Source: Pseudoxanthomonas sp. SL93 (GTDB lineage: Bacteria > Pseudomonadota > Gammaproteobacteria > Xanthomonadales > Xanthomonadaceae). Taken from it: DNA of 64,000 nucleotides. Under the pieces are notes generated by a model. The model ran no database searches, was not told the origin of the DNA, and saw only the letters and a list, made by a program, of their open reading frames with translations. Position numbers and translations under genes: made by a program. The DNA lies in assembly GCF_026625825.1 (NCBI RefSeq), contig NZ_CP113065.1:1736001-1800000 (forward strand), given 5' to 3'. Positions 25,105 to 34,332 of this stretch are shown here, in pieces. Positions within the stretch are counted from its first letter, which is position 1. Each line of letters opens with the position of its first letter.

Positions 25105-27580
25105 GGCGTCGCTCGAGCTGTTCGGCGGCGCGGCGTACGCGCGTCTGCCAGTCCTCGGTGCTCAGGTGCCCGCGCATCCCGTCCGCCCACAGCGGGAACG
25201 AGAACGGGGTGAGTGTTCCCGGATGACAGACCACGATCTCCCGTTGCGACAGGTCCGCCAGCGCCGCCAGGATGCGATCCAGCTGCAGGTCGTCTTCAAG
25301 GGCTTCACGCTGCGCCAGCGACAGGAGCAGATGATCAGGGTCGTGCTGTTGCAGGACGTCGAACAACAGCCCGCTGGACGCCTGCACCTGGCGCAGGCTG
25401 CGCGGCGCGCGTCCCGGCAGCGAAGGCGGCAGCAGGCCGGCCACGCGCGCGATGCCGCGGAACTGGCGCCGCGCCAGTTCGGCCAGGTTGGCCCCCTGGC
25501 CCAGGTCCGACAGCACCCCGTGGGGATCCAGCAACGCACGCACGGACGGCGCATCCAGCTGGATGGGCAGTTGCGGCGACAGCATCAGGCCATGGTCGTT
25601 GGCCGCCAGCGAGAACGTGTTGGGCTGCTGCCGGCCCAGCCGCCACGCAAGTAGTGCGGCGAGCCCTTCATGCGCCGGTCGGCTGGCAAAGGCGAACAGG
25701 AACACATGCTGCCCCTCGCGCCGCTGCACGACTTCCACCACCAGCGTTCCCGGCGCCGGCAGGCGGCTCAGCCGCGCCTGCAGCGACAGCAGCGGCGCCA
25801 GCGCGCGCATCTCCACCGACGTGCGGTCGTGGGCGATCACCTGCTCCATCTGCCGCGTCAGGCGCGACGACAGCGGCAGGCGCCCGCCCATCCAGCGCGG
25901 CACCACGCCGTCGCCGCGTTTCGCGGTGCGCACGTACGCCGTCATGTCGTGCAGGCGCACGAGCTCGAGCAGCCTGCCGGCGAAACGGAAACGGTCGCCA
26001 GGGCGAAGGCGCGTGATGAACCCCTCCTCGACCGAGCCCAAGCTGCTGCCGCGCAGGACCTTGACGGCGATGGCGCCGTCGCTGGCGATGGTGCCGATGC
26101 TGAGGCGATGCCGGAGTGCGGCACGGCGATCGTGCATGCGATGCATACCGTCTTCGTCCAGCACCACGCGGCGGTATTCGGGATAGTGTTCCAGCGCATC
26201 GCCGCCACGCACGACGAAGTCGAGCACGCGCCGCCAGGAGGCATCGTCGAGTGTCGCGAAGGCATCGGTACGACGCACCTCCGCCAACAGGGAAGCCGCG
26301 TCGAATCCGCCACCCAGCGCCAGCGTCACGCAATGCTGGGCGAGCACGTCCAGCGGCATGCGCGGGGGATGGCGGCTTTCGACATCACCTGCGGCGATGG
26401 CGAGCCGCGCGGCGGCGAACTCCGCCAGTTCCAGCGCGTGCGTGGGTACGCACACCACATGGCCCGACTCGCCGGGACGGTGCCTCGCGCGCCCCGCCCG
26501 CTGCAGCAGGCGCGCGACCCCCTTCGGGCTGCCGATCTGGATGACCTGATCCACCGACGGGAAATCCACGCCCAGGTCCAGGCTGGACGTGGCCACCACG
26601 CAGCGCAGCGTGGCATCCCGCAGGCCTGCTTCCGCCCTGGCACGGACCTCCACCGCCAGCGACCCGTGATGCAGGGCCAGCGTTGCCGGGTCCTCGGGCC
26701 AGACCGCGGCCAGTGCCTGGTGCCAGAGTTCCGCCTGCGCCCGTGTATTGGCGAACACCAGGCTGGTACGCGCTGCAAGGACGCGCTCCAGCACGTTCGA
26801 CAACTGGCTCAGGCCGAGGTGCCCGCCCCACGGAAAGCGCGTGCGCGCCGGCGGCAGCACCGTCTCGAGTGTCATCGGGCGCGCTCTGGCCGCGGCGATC
26901 ACATGCGGACGCACCCCGGGCGGCAACAGGGCGCGTCCGGCTTCTTCCAGATTCCCGAGCGTTGCGGACAATCCCCAGGTACGGACCTCCGGCGACAGCA
27001 CGCGCATGCGCGCCAGCGCCAGCTGCACCTGCACGCCGCGCTTGCTGCCGAGCAGTTCATGCCACTCGTCCACCACGATGCAGCGCAACCCGGAGAACAT
27101 CGGCGCCGTGTCGGGATAGGACAGCAGCAGCGACAGCGATTCCGGCGTGGTCACCAGTGCGTCCAGCTTTCCCTCCCGCGCCATGCGCTTGTCGCGTGCA
27201 CTGGCGTCGCCGGTGCGCTGCGCGACATTCCACGGCACGCCAAGATGCTCGGCCACCTCCGCCAGCGCACGCGTGGTGTCGGCCGCCAGTGCGCGCAAGG
27301 GCGTGATCCACAGCACGCGCAGCGGACGCACGGGTTGGCGGGTGCGTTTGCCGGGAACGGGAACGCCCGCGTCAGCCATGGCCTCGATCAGCACGCCCCC
27401 CACGGCGGCGAGCGTCTTGCCGCTGCCGGTAGGCGTATGGATGAGGCCCGACTCGCCCGCGAGGTAGTGCTTCCATGCTTCACGCTGGAACGGCAGCGGC
27501 TTCCAGCCGCGCGACGTGAACCATCCCGCAAGCCGCTGCCGGGGCGTCGCGCTTTCCCTGGGCGTGGCCGATCGGGTCAC
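25094..27580 (-). CDS. Ligase-associated DEXH-box DNA helicase (Lhr-like)
   Basis: This superfamily 2 helicase of 828 residues belongs to the ligase-associated Lhr-like group. The Walker A motif is HTPTGSGKT near residue 48, the DEXH box is VVDEWHELLGSKRG, and a motif VI-type segment reads LLQRAGRARHR. A large C-terminal region beyond the two RecA domains is typical of Lhr proteins. The start is the GTG at 27580, which shares four bases (GTGA) with the stop of the ATP-ligase gene; the frame stays open further upstream but only as a shadow of the ligase gene. The length fits the family, which is about 800-830 residues. It probably unwinds or remodels ends for the ligase and nuclease partners. 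Confidence 0.95.
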   Translation of the reverse strand: MTRSATPRESATPRQRLAGWFTSRGWKPLPFQREAWKHYLAGESGLIHTPTGSGKTLAAVGGVLIEAMADAGVPVPGKRTRQPVRPLRVLWITPLRALAADTTRALAEVAEHLGVPWNVAQRTGDASARDKRMAREGKLDALVTTPESLSLLLSYPDTAPMFSGLRCIVVDEWHELLGSKRGVQVQLALARMRVLSPEVRTWGLSATLGNLEEAGRALLPPGVRPHVIAAARARPMTLETVLPPARTRFPWGGHLGLSQLSNVLERVLAARTSLVFANTRAQAELWHQALAAVWPEDPATLALHHGSLAVEVRARAEAGLRDATLRCVVATSSLDLGVDFPSVDQVIQIGSPKGVARLLQRAGRARHRPGESGHVVCVPTHALELAEFAAARLAIAAGDVESRHPPRMPLDVLAQHCVTLALGGGFDAASLLAEVRRTDAFATLDDASWRRVLDFVVRGGDALEHYPEYRRVVLDEDGMHRMHDRRAALRHRLSIGTIASDGAIAVKVLRGSSLGSVEEGFITRLRPGDRFRFAGRLLELVRLHDMTAYVRTAKRGDGVVPRWMGGRLPLSSRLTRQMEQVIAHDRTSVEMRALAPLLSLQARLSRLPAPGTLVVEVVQRREGQHVFLFAFASRPAHEGLAALLAWRLGRQQPNTFSLAANDHGLMLSPQLPIQLDAPSVRALLDPHGVLSDLGQGANLAELARRQFRGIARVAGLLPPSLPGRAPRSLRQVQASSGLLFDVLQQHDPDHLLLSLAQREALEDDLQLDRILAALADLSQREIVVCHPGTLTPFSFPLWADGMRGHLSTEDWQTRVRRAAEQLERRHGG

Positions 27581-29172
27581 CGTGCCAACGCCTTGAGCGC
27601 ATGCAGATGGTCGGCGTCCGCCGGGGTCTTGTCGTGTCGCCAGCGCAGGATGCGCGGGAAGCGCACCGCCACGCCGGACTTGTGCCGCGGACTGAGGTTG
27701 ACGCCTTCGAAGCCCAGCTCGAACACATGTTGCGCGGTCACCGACCTGACGGGACCGAAGCGCTCCCGCGTATGCGTGCGGATCCACTGGTCGAGCTTGA
27801 GGATTTCCTGGTCGTCGAGCCCCGAGTAGGCCTTGGCGATCGGCACGAGTTCCCCCGCCTCGTTCCAGACGCCGAAGGTGTAATCGGTATACAGCGTGCT
27901 GCGCCGCCCATGACCGGCCTGCGCGTACAGAAGCACCGCATCCACCGTCAGCGGATCCACCTTCCATTTCCACCAGTCGCCGCGGCGCCGGCCACTGCGG
28001 TAAGGCGAACCGGCCCGCTTGAGCATCAGCCCTTCCACACCACGCTCGCGTGAGGCATCGCGCAGTTCCGCTGCCTGCTGCCAGGAGGCGGCCTGCACGC
28101 GCGGCGAAACGACCAGGCGCGGTTGCGCAGCGGTGGCCAGCAGATCCTCGAGGCGCTCGCGCCGCCATTCGAGTGGCTGTTCGCGCAGGTCGGTGCCTTC
28201 GAGTTCCAGCAGGTCGTAGACCAGCACGCGGGCAGGCGCGGCCTGCAGATGCCGGGGGCCGGGACGCCGTCGCTGGATGCGGGTCTGCAGTGCCGAGAAC
28301 GGCAGCGGTGCATCGCCGGACTCCCAGGCAAGCAGTTCGCCGTCGAGCACGGCATCCACCGGCAACGCCGTCGCGGCCGCTTCGATTTCCGGAAAGCGGC
28401 CATCCAGCCGTTCCTCGCCGCGCGACCAGAGCGCCACCTCGCCACGCCGCCGGATGATCTGCAGGCGGATGCCATCCCACTTCCATTCCAGCAGCCAATC
28501 CTCCACCGCGCCCAGCGACTCGACCGACGTCTCCAGCGGCGAGGCCAGGAAAAAGGGATACGGCTGCTCGCGATCGCTTTCCAGCGCCTCGGTCGACATC
28601 AGGTCGGCGAGGAATTCCGGCGTGGGCGACCAGTTCCCCAGCATGCGCTGCGCCAGTACGGCCACGGGGACACCCGACAGGTCCGCCAACGCCTGCTGGA
28701 CCACGCGCAGCGACACGCCCACGCGCAATGCGCCGGTCAACAGCTTGTTGAACACCAGCCGCTCGCCATCGGACAGGGTGCGCCAGGCGGTCACCACCAC
28801 TTCGCGGCGCGCTTCCACGTCGGTACCCGCCACGGGCAGCAGGTGCTGCGTGATCCACCGATGCAGGGGGATATCCGCCACTACGCCGGCATCAGGCTCA
28901 CCGACCAGCAGCGCGAGCGTCTCCGCCAGGTCGCCGACATGGTCGTAGCAGTCCTCGACCAGCCACAACGGCTGGCCACTGACCTCGCTGGCCCACTGCC
29001 GCAGTTCACCGCTGCTGGCGATCCGCGCCAGTTTCCCGCCGGAGAGGAGCCAGAGCGCCCACACCGCATCCGCAGGTGGGGCCTGCCGCACGTAATCGGC
29101 AATGGCGGCGCGCTTGTCCAGCGTGCCGGTGCTGTGTTCCAGCCGCTGGTAGAGCGCGGCGAACGCCCTCAT
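27577..29172 (-). CDS. ATP-dependent DNA ligase (ligase-associated cluster)
   Basis: This 531-residue ATP-dependent ligase has an N-terminal helical DNA-binding domain (about 1-200), the nucleotidyltransferase domain with the adenylated lysine in EWKWDGIRL (Lys231), and a C-terminal OB-fold. Further motifs include LDGELLAW, VEGLMLKRAGSPY and WWKWKVD. It is the stand-alone ligase that gives the ligase-associated cluster its name and is distinct from LigD and from the replicative NAD ligase. The ATG and the stop of the upstream exonuclease gene overlap as ATGA, and the downstream helicase start overlaps its own stop, so the set is tightly coupled. Confidence 0.96.
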   Translation of the reverse strand: MRAFAALYQRLEHSTGTLDKRAAIADYVRQAPPADAVWALWLLSGGKLARIASSGELRQWASEVSGQPLWLVEDCYDHVGDLAETLALLVGEPDAGVVADIPLHRWITQHLLPVAGTDVEARREVVVTAWRTLSDGERLVFNKLLTGALRVGVSLRVVQQALADLSGVPVAVLAQRMLGNWSPTPEFLADLMSTEALESDREQPYPFFLASPLETSVESLGAVEDWLLEWKWDGIRLQIIRRRGEVALWSRGEERLDGRFPEIEAAATALPVDAVLDGELLAWESGDAPLPFSALQTRIQRRRPGPRHLQAAPARVLVYDLLELEGTDLREQPLEWRRERLEDLLATAAQPRLVVSPRVQAASWQQAAELRDASRERGVEGLMLKRAGSPYRSGRRRGDWWKWKVDPLTVDAVLLYAQAGHGRRSTLYTDYTFGVWNEAGELVPIAKAYSGLDDQEILKLDQWIRTHTRERFGPVRSVTAQHVFELGFEGVNLSPRHKSGVAVRFPRILRWRHDKTPADADHLHALKALAR

Positions 29173-30170
29173 TCCTCTGCCCCGAAGTCGGTGGCGAACG
29201 CCTGCGCTTCGTAGCCCTGCTCCTGCAGGACGCGGATGAGCGCATCGGTATTGCCATGGGTCGCGATGATGCGGCGCGCGCCGGTCTGCGCGACGGTGGC
29301 CAGCAGCGCCGGCCAGTCCGCGTGATCGGAGATCACGAAGCCGCGATCGTAGTTGCGGCGCCGGCGATTGCCGCGCAGCCGCATCCAGCCGGACGCAAAC
29401 CCGTGTTCGGCGTCGCGGAACCGGCGTATCCAGGGCGAGCCTGCCGCCGACGGCGGTGCCATGACCAGCCTACCCGCGTAGTCGGTGCCCTTGGGCTGCT
29501 CGGACACCGGCGTCGTCTCCACCATGTCGATGCCCGCCTGGCGATAGACCTCCACGCCGGCCTGGATGGCGCCATGCAGGGCCACCGCAGGCTCGCCCTG
29601 CCGGGCCAGTTCCGCCAGGATGCGTTGCGCCTTGCCCAGGGCGTAGCAATACAGGATCGCCGCACGCCCGCGCTCCGCGCACGCGCGGCGCCAGTCCGCG
29701 ATCTGTCCGATCACCCGCGGCGTGTCGGGCCACTGGTAGACCGGCAGGCCGAAGGTCGCTTCGGTGATGAACACGTCGCAGGGCACCACTTCGAAAGGCG
29801 CGCAGGTAGGGTCGTGCTGCCGCTTGTAGTCGCCCGACGCCACCCAGACCCGTCCACCGACCTCTATCCGCACCTGTGCGGAACCGAGCACGTGGCCCGC
29901 CGAATGCAACGACACGCGTGCCTGCCCCAACTGGAAGGCTTCACCGTAATCGTGCGCATGCAGCACCTGCTCACCCAGGCGCCACTGCAGGATGGGAATG
30001 GAGGCCGCCGTCGCGTGATACACGCCCATTCCCGCGCGCGCGTGGTCGCCGTGGCCGTGGGTGATCACCGCCGTCGGCACGGGACGCCAGGGATCGATGT
30101 AGAAGTCGCCCGCCGGGCAGTACATGCCTTCGCGGCGCAGGACGATGAGGTCTTGCACGTCGACCGCCAT
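29169..30170 (-). CDS. Ligase-associated DNA exonuclease (metallo-beta-lactamase/beta-CASP)
   Basis: This 333-residue metallo-beta-lactamase-fold nuclease has the zinc motif THGHGDHARAG near residue 35, an SGDYK metal-site segment, and a late SDHADW, as in SNM1/CPSF-type beta-CASP enzymes. It belongs to the family annotated as ligase-associated DNA exonuclease. The start MAVDVQDLIVLR at 30170 removes an unsupported extension and lies 10 nt after the ABC1-kinase stop. Its stop overlaps the ligase start. It presumably trims DNA ends before sealing, a role inferred from family and neighbours. Confidence 0.95.
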   Translation of the reverse strand: MAVDVQDLIVLRREGMYCPAGDFYIDPWRPVPTAVITHGHGDHARAGMGVYHATAASIPILQWRLGEQVLHAHDYGEAFQLGQARVSLHSAGHVLGSAQVRIEVGGRVWVASGDYKRQHDPTCAPFEVVPCDVFITEATFGLPVYQWPDTPRVIGQIADWRRACAERGRAAILYCYALGKAQRILAELARQGEPAVALHGAIQAGVEVYRQAGIDMVETTPVSEQPKGTDYAGRLVMAPPSAAGSPWIRRFRDAEHGFASGWMRLRGNRRRRNYDRGFVISDHADWPALLATVAQTGARRIIATHGNTDALIRVLQEQGYEAQAFATDFGAEE

Positions 30171-30180
30171 GACGGCGCCG

Positions 30181-31866
30181 CTAGCGCGGCCCGGCCTCTT
30201 CGCGCTTGCGCGCACGGTGGTCGCTCAGCAGGGAACTGACCACGATCCCGCACCCCAGCATCACGCCCACCAGGAACAGCAGCAACGCCACCACCGGATA
30301 TCCCCACACCGTATGCGGCGTGGAGATGCGCATCATCAACGAGGACGCCATGATCAGCGCGGCGGTGATGACGCCCACCGAGATGCGGTTGGCGATCTTC
30401 TGCAGGTTTTCCATCAACCGGGACTCTTCCAGTCCGGTGACGCGCATCTGCAGGCGGTTCTCCGCGACCAGCGACAGGATGTCAGAGAGCTTGCGCGGTC
30501 CGTCGCGCAGCAGTGCCTGCACCTCCATCATCTCGCTGGCCAGGTTTGGCGAGGACAGGGACTTGCGCAGGCGCGCACGCATCACGTGCTGCAGCTGGTC
30601 TTCCACCAGGCGTTGCGTATCGAGCGTGGGCGCCAGTGCATGGCATACCGTATCCAGGTTGAGCAGCGTCTTGCCGAGCAGGCTCAGTTCCGGCGCGGTG
30701 CGCAGGCCGCACTGTGTCGCGATGCGGACCAGTTCCAGCACCACGCGGCCCTCCGACATCGAGGCCTGGTGCGCGCTGTACCGGGAGATCAGCTGCCCGA
30801 CTTCGCGCAGGTAGCGCGGCTCGTCGTAATCCTCGAGGCGGACGCCCAGCGCGATGCTTTCTTCGGCGACCTGCTCGCCCCTGCCGTCCACCGCGGCGAA
30901 CAGCAGCTTGAGCAGGCGGTCGCGCTGGCGGGGCGGGACATTGGCCACCATGCCCAGGTCGAAGATCGCCAGGCGTCCGTCATCGGTGACGCGCAGGTTG
31001 CCGGGATGGGGATCGGCATGGATCTCGCCGTGCACGAAGATCTGGTCCAGGTAGCCGCGCAGCAGTTCCTCGGCCAGCGGCGTCATCGACTCCTCGGTGC
31101 GGCGCAGCCCGGTGATCTGGTCGACCCGCGTGCCCTGCGCCAGCTCCATGGTCAAGACGCGCTTGCTGGTGTAGTCCCAGATCGGCGCGGGCACCCACAG
31201 ACGGTTGAATGGCAGCAGGTGCTGGCGGAAGCGCTCCAAGTTCTCCGCTTCGGCCACGTAGTCCAGTTCCGCCATCAGCGAACGCGAGAATTCCGCCAAC
31301 CATTCCGAGAAGCGCACATGCCGGCCCAGCTCGGTCATGCGGTCCGCGGCGTCGGTGACGCCCCGCAGCAGTTCCAGGTCGCTCAGCAGCTGCTGCGCCA
31401 CGCCGGGCCGCTGCACTTTGACCGCCACCTCGCGTCCATCGCGCAGGGTCGCGCGGTGCACCTGTGCGAGCGAGGCGCATCCCAGCGGAGTTTCATCGAA
31501 GGACGCGAACGCCTTGCTGATCCGCACGCCCAGCGCATCCTCGACCTGTTCACGCACCCGGTCGTAAGGGATGGGCGCGACGTTTTCCTGCATCCTCTCC
31601 AGCGCGGCGGCGTACGCAGGCGGCACCAGGTCGGGCCGCGTGGAGAGCATCTGGCCCAGCTTCACGAAGGTAGGCCCCATCGCCTCCAGCTCGTCTGCGA
31701 AACGCTCCGGACTGCCTTCCTCGGCCACGTCGTCCTCTTCAAGGCTCGCGTCCAACGCCAGTCCGTTGAAGACCCCGGATTTCCGGTAGCGGAACAGGAA
31801 CCGCAGGATGGTGGCGCGTCGTGCCAGCCGGCCGGTCTGCGGGGTCGATTCTGTCTCACTGCTCAT
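30181..31866 (-). CDS. ABC1/UbiB (AarF) kinase-like membrane protein
   Basis: This 561-residue member of the ABC1/ADCK/UbiB atypical kinase family contains the family hallmark KLGQMLSTRPDLVPPAY (KxGQ motif) near residue 75, the nucleotide-binding lysine in VAVKVQRPG, and the DPHPGN metal-binding motif. Two C-terminal hydrophobic helices (about 500-550) would anchor it in the inner membrane. UbiB-type proteins support ubiquinone synthesis or lipid metabolism. The ATG at 31866 has GAGG 5 nt upstream. It is 10 nt upstream of the exonuclease gene and so heads the repair block. This link is positional and may not reflect shared function. Confidence 0.95.
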   Translation of the reverse strand: MSSETESTPQTGRLARRATILRFLFRYRKSGVFNGLALDASLEEDDVAEEGSPERFADELEAMGPTFVKLGQMLSTRPDLVPPAYAAALERMQENVAPIPYDRVREQVEDALGVRISKAFASFDETPLGCASLAQVHRATLRDGREVAVKVQRPGVAQQLLSDLELLRGVTDAADRMTELGRHVRFSEWLAEFSRSLMAELDYVAEAENLERFRQHLLPFNRLWVPAPIWDYTSKRVLTMELAQGTRVDQITGLRRTEESMTPLAEELLRGYLDQIFVHGEIHADPHPGNLRVTDDGRLAIFDLGMVANVPPRQRDRLLKLLFAAVDGRGEQVAEESIALGVRLEDYDEPRYLREVGQLISRYSAHQASMSEGRVVLELVRIATQCGLRTAPELSLLGKTLLNLDTVCHALAPTLDTQRLVEDQLQHVMRARLRKSLSSPNLASEMMEVQALLRDGPRKLSDILSLVAENRLQMRVTGLEESRLMENLQKIANRISVGVITAALIMASSLMMRISTPHTVWGYPVVALLLFLVGVMLGCGIVVSSLLSDHRARKREEAGPR

Positions 31867-32015
31867 GCGAACCTCGATCATGCTGTTACGGATTGTGATG
31901 AAGAAGCCGGTGAGCTCGTCGTGAACGGATACGTCGCGCGATCACGGCGCGATAACCACCCGCGCTGGCCCAATGCGCATGCGCCCGTTCCGGGTTGCAA
32001 CCCCGGAGGTTCAAG

Positions 32016-32198
32016 ATGAATCGGACACTCAAGCACCAGGACAACGCCCACAGCGACAGCGCGAAGGCCGACACGCCCGACAAGCACCGCAATGACAACG
32101 CCCGCTGGAAAGACCATGACCAGCCCGAGGACACGGACAGCCCGAAGCCGGACCCGGAGCGCGACTATCCGGGGGCACGCGACAAGGTGCCGCGCTGA
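32016..32198 (+). CDS. Small highly charged, disordered-type protein (60 aa)
   Basis: This 60-residue gene starts at an ATG with GGAGG 6 nt upstream. The product ([14 protein letters not shown] onwards) has almost no hydrophobic residues and is rich in Asp, Lys, His, Pro and Arg, so it should be intrinsically disordered. A GC stem (CCGGGTTGCAACCCCGG, one bulged C) abuts the ribosome site and could influence its translation. No family is recognised. It is divergent from the ABC1 kinase gene and lies 113 bp before an L,D-transpeptidase gene on the same strand. The ribosome site and codon structure support a real gene. Confidence 0.6.
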   Translation: MNRTLKHQDNAHSDSAKADTPDKHRNDNARWKDHDQPEDTDSPKPDPERDYPGARDKVPR

Positions 32199-32311
32199 AA
32201 CATCCGCACAGGTTGCTGCAGTGCCATGCGCGCTATCCGCATCGCGTCTTCACGGCGCGAACACGTGGCCTGCGCACGCTTGTCGCCTCTCTCTCATCAG
32301 CAGGATCCTCC

Positions 32312-33274
32312 ATGACCCGCGTTCGCCGCTGCCCTTCGCTTCTGCTGAGCCTGACCCTGCTGTGCCTATCGACCGCGCACGCAGCGGAAAGTCCGCTCGC
32401 CCCGGCAGCCAACCAGGTCGACACGACCACGGGGCTGGCCGGCCGGTTGCGTGCACAGGTGCTGCTGGATCGCGCGGGGTTTTCGCCCGGGGAGATCGAT
32501 GGCCTTGCAGGCTCCAACCAGCGTCGCGCCGTGCGCGGTTACCAGCGGGCCAAGGCGCTGCCGGTCACCGGCAACCTGGATGCCGCCACCTGGGCCGCAC
32601 TCAACGCGGACGCCGCGCCCGTGCTGGTGGCATACACCCTCACGGTTGAAGACGTGGGCCAGGTCTATGCGGCATTGCCTGACGACATGATGGAGCAGGG
32701 CAAGCTGAAGTCGCTGGGTTTCGAATCGATCGAGGAAGCGCTGGGTGAACGCTTCCACGCCAGCCCTGCCCTGCTCCGCACCTTGAATCCCACGGCGGAT
32801 TTCACCCGCGCGGGCACGGTGCTGCAGGTGCCCAACGTCCTGGCGACCGCAGCGCCCGCCAAGGCGGCCCGGGTAGTGGTGGACAAGTCCGACTCCACCC
32901 TTTCCCTGGTGGATGCCGAGGGCAAGGCATTCGCGCAGTACCCGGTGTCTTCCGGCAGCGAACACGACCCACTGCCACTTGGCGAGTGGAAGATCGTGGC
33001 CACGGCGGTCAACCCGACCTTCCACTACAACCCCGCGCTGTTCTGGGATTCGGATCCCGCGCATGCCAAGGCGACGCTCGCCGCGGGCCCCAACAATCCG
33101 GTGGGTACGCGCTGGATCGATCTGTCCAAGCCGCACTACGGCCTGCATGGCACGGCGGAGCCTGCCAGCATCGGCAAGACCCAGTCCCATGGCTGCGTGC
33201 GCCTCACCAACTGGGATGTCGAGCGTGTGGCGGCGGCGGTGGGACCCGCCGTCGTCGTCGTCATGCAGGAGTGA
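32312..33274 (+). CDS. L,D-transpeptidase (YkuD) with peptidoglycan-binding domain
   Basis: This is an exported cell-wall enzyme of 320 residues. A signal peptide (ending STAHA, about 23 residues) is followed by a PG_binding_1 domain ([19 protein letters not shown] and [16 protein letters not shown], about residues 50-95) and then the YkuD catalytic domain (about 195-320). The catalytic segment is [19 protein letters not shown], with the nucleophilic Cys in [11 protein letters not shown]. Such enzymes form 3-3 peptidoglycan cross-links or attach lipoprotein to peptidoglycan. The ATG has AGGA upstream. The M23-peptidase gene starts 3 nt after the stop, so synthesis and cleavage of wall links may be coordinated in one operon. 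Confidence 0.95.
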   Translation: MTRVRRCPSLLLSLTLLCLSTAHAAESPLAPAANQVDTTTGLAGRLRAQVLLDRAGFSPGEIDGLAGSNQRRAVRGYQRAKALPVTGNLDAATWAALNADAAPVLVAYTLTVEDVGQVYAALPDDMMEQGKLKSLGFESIEEALGERFHASPALLRTLNPTADFTRAGTVLQVPNVLATAAPAKAARVVVDKSDSTLSLVDAEGKAFAQYPVSSGSEHDPLPLGEWKIVATAVNPTFHYNPALFWDSDPAHAKATLAAGPNNPVGTRWIDLSKPHYGLHGTAEPASIGKTQSHGCVRLTNWDVERVAAAVGPAVVVVMQE

Positions 33275-33277
33275 GGC

Positions 33278-33970
33278 ATGAAGTACCTGCTGGCGCTGAT
33301 CGCGGCGGTGATCCTGGGCGTGGTGCTCTACCGCGGCATCGACATTTCACGCACCCCTGCCGCAGCAGCGACGACCGCACCGCAGCCTCAGGCGTCACCG
33401 CCTGACACCTACTCACCGCCGGCCATTTCGGAATCGTCGGAATCATCGGAATCACCTCGCGCGGTCGCCGCGATGACGCCTCCCCCGGCCTTGCCCATGG
33501 CCACCGCACCGTCCCCTGTGCCCGGGCAGCGCTCACCCGCATTGCTCATCCCGGTGCAGGGCAAGACGGCGTCCGATCTCGCCGACACGTTCACCGATGC
33601 GCGCAGCGAGGGACGTTCGCACGACGCCATCGACATCATGGCCAGCGCCGGTACGCCCGTGCTCGCCGTGGCGGACGGCCACGTGGAAAAGCTGTTCCAC
33701 AGCGAACGCGGCGGCCTGACGATCTATCAGTTCGAGCCGCAGGGAAAGTACGCCTACTACTACGCCCACCTGCAAGGCTACGCGCCCGGCCTGGCGGAAA
33801 AGCAGTCGCTCAAGCGCGGCCAGGTGATCGGATATGTCGGCAGCACCGGCAATGCGAGCCCCGATGCCCCGCATCTGCACTTCGCGGTTTTCCTGCTGGG
33901 CGCCGAACGCCGCTGGTGGGAAGGCACCGCCATCAACCCCTATCCGCTGCTTGCTTCACCGGGTGGATGA
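33278..33970 (+). CDS. M23 family metallopeptidase, membrane-anchored
   Basis: This 230-residue protein starts with a single hydrophobic segment (MKYLLALIAAVILGVVLY), then a Pro/Ser/Thr-rich spacer (about 30-85), then an M23/LytM domain (about 95-230). The zinc ligands are present: HDAID, the later AYYYAHL and the HLHF motif, so an active endopeptidase that cuts peptidoglycan cross-bridges is expected. The hydrophobic start lacks a good cleavage site and may anchor it in the inner membrane facing the periplasm. It follows the L,D-transpeptidase gene by 3 nt, giving a two-gene wall-remodelling unit. Confidence 0.93.
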   Translation: MKYLLALIAAVILGVVLYRGIDISRTPAAAATTAPQPQASPPDTYSPPAISESSESSESPRAVAAMTPPPALPMATAPSPVPGQRSPALLIPVQGKTASDLADTFTDARSEGRSHDAIDIMASAGTPVLAVADGHVEKLFHSERGGLTIYQFEPQGKYAYYYAHLQGYAPGLAEKQSLKRGQVIGYVGSTGNASPDAPHLHFAVFLLGAERRWWEGTAINPYPLLASPGG

Positions 33971-34081
33971 ACCGTCCGCTATCGGATTATCGGTTGCGGC
34001 CTCCACTCCATTGAAGAATCTGCCGAGTGCCTTCGTGCCGGGCTTATCCGGATCTCTTAACGGGGAAGACAACACGCAATG

Positions 34082-34105
34082 AAAAAGCCCCCGCGTTGCG
34101 GGGGC
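34082..34105 (-). terminator. Intrinsic terminator of the 38-residue gene
   Basis: A perfect 8-bp stem (GCCCCCGC/GCGGGGGC, 3-nt loop) is followed on the minus strand by five T residues. It lies directly after the stop of the small gene at 34112-34228 and also faces the convergent M23 gene. It is a textbook rho-independent terminator. Confidence 0.8.
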
Positions 34106-34111
34106 CTGGTT

Positions 34112-34228
34112 TCACTCTTCTTCTTCGCCGGGTTCGCTGTCCTTGCGATTGGGCTCCCTCTGCGGCTTGTCCGGCTTCTGCCCGGGTTGCGGTTGCCGAT
34201 GGCCTTGCTGTTCGCGCGGAGTCGTCAT
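34112..34228 (-). CDS. Small polar, Pro/Gln/Glu-rich protein (38 aa)
   Basis: This 38-residue protein starts MTTPREQQGHRQPQPGQKPD and ends in an acidic run. It is very hydrophilic, rich in Pro, Gln, Lys and Glu, and predicted to be disordered. The ATG has GAGGA 6 nt upstream, and a strong intrinsic terminator follows the stop, so it is a convincing independent transcription unit. No family is recognised. It is the third tiny charged protein in the window, with those at 7098-7214 and 32016-32198, and its surroundings are envelope genes. Confidence 0.65.
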   Translation of the reverse strand: MTTPREQQGHRQPQPGQKPDKPQREPNRKDSEPGEEEE

Positions 34229-34332
34229 GGGAAATCCTCAGTGGCGTTTGCCACATTCAAAAGAACGCACTCCATGCGATGAAGTGCGTGGTGTGCGACC
34301 TGCGTAGCGTCGCGTGGAATCCGCAGTCGAAA

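Noticed and set aside
27581..28858. Possible 425-residue N-terminal extension of the helicase
   Set aside because: The extra frame overlaps the ATP-ligase gene in full and has no domain. The GTG at 27580 gives a family-typical length and a 4-nt overlap.
30124..32019. A 631-codon plus-strand open frame opposite the ABC1 kinase gene
   Set aside because: It is antisense to a well-conserved kinase-like gene and shows no family signature.
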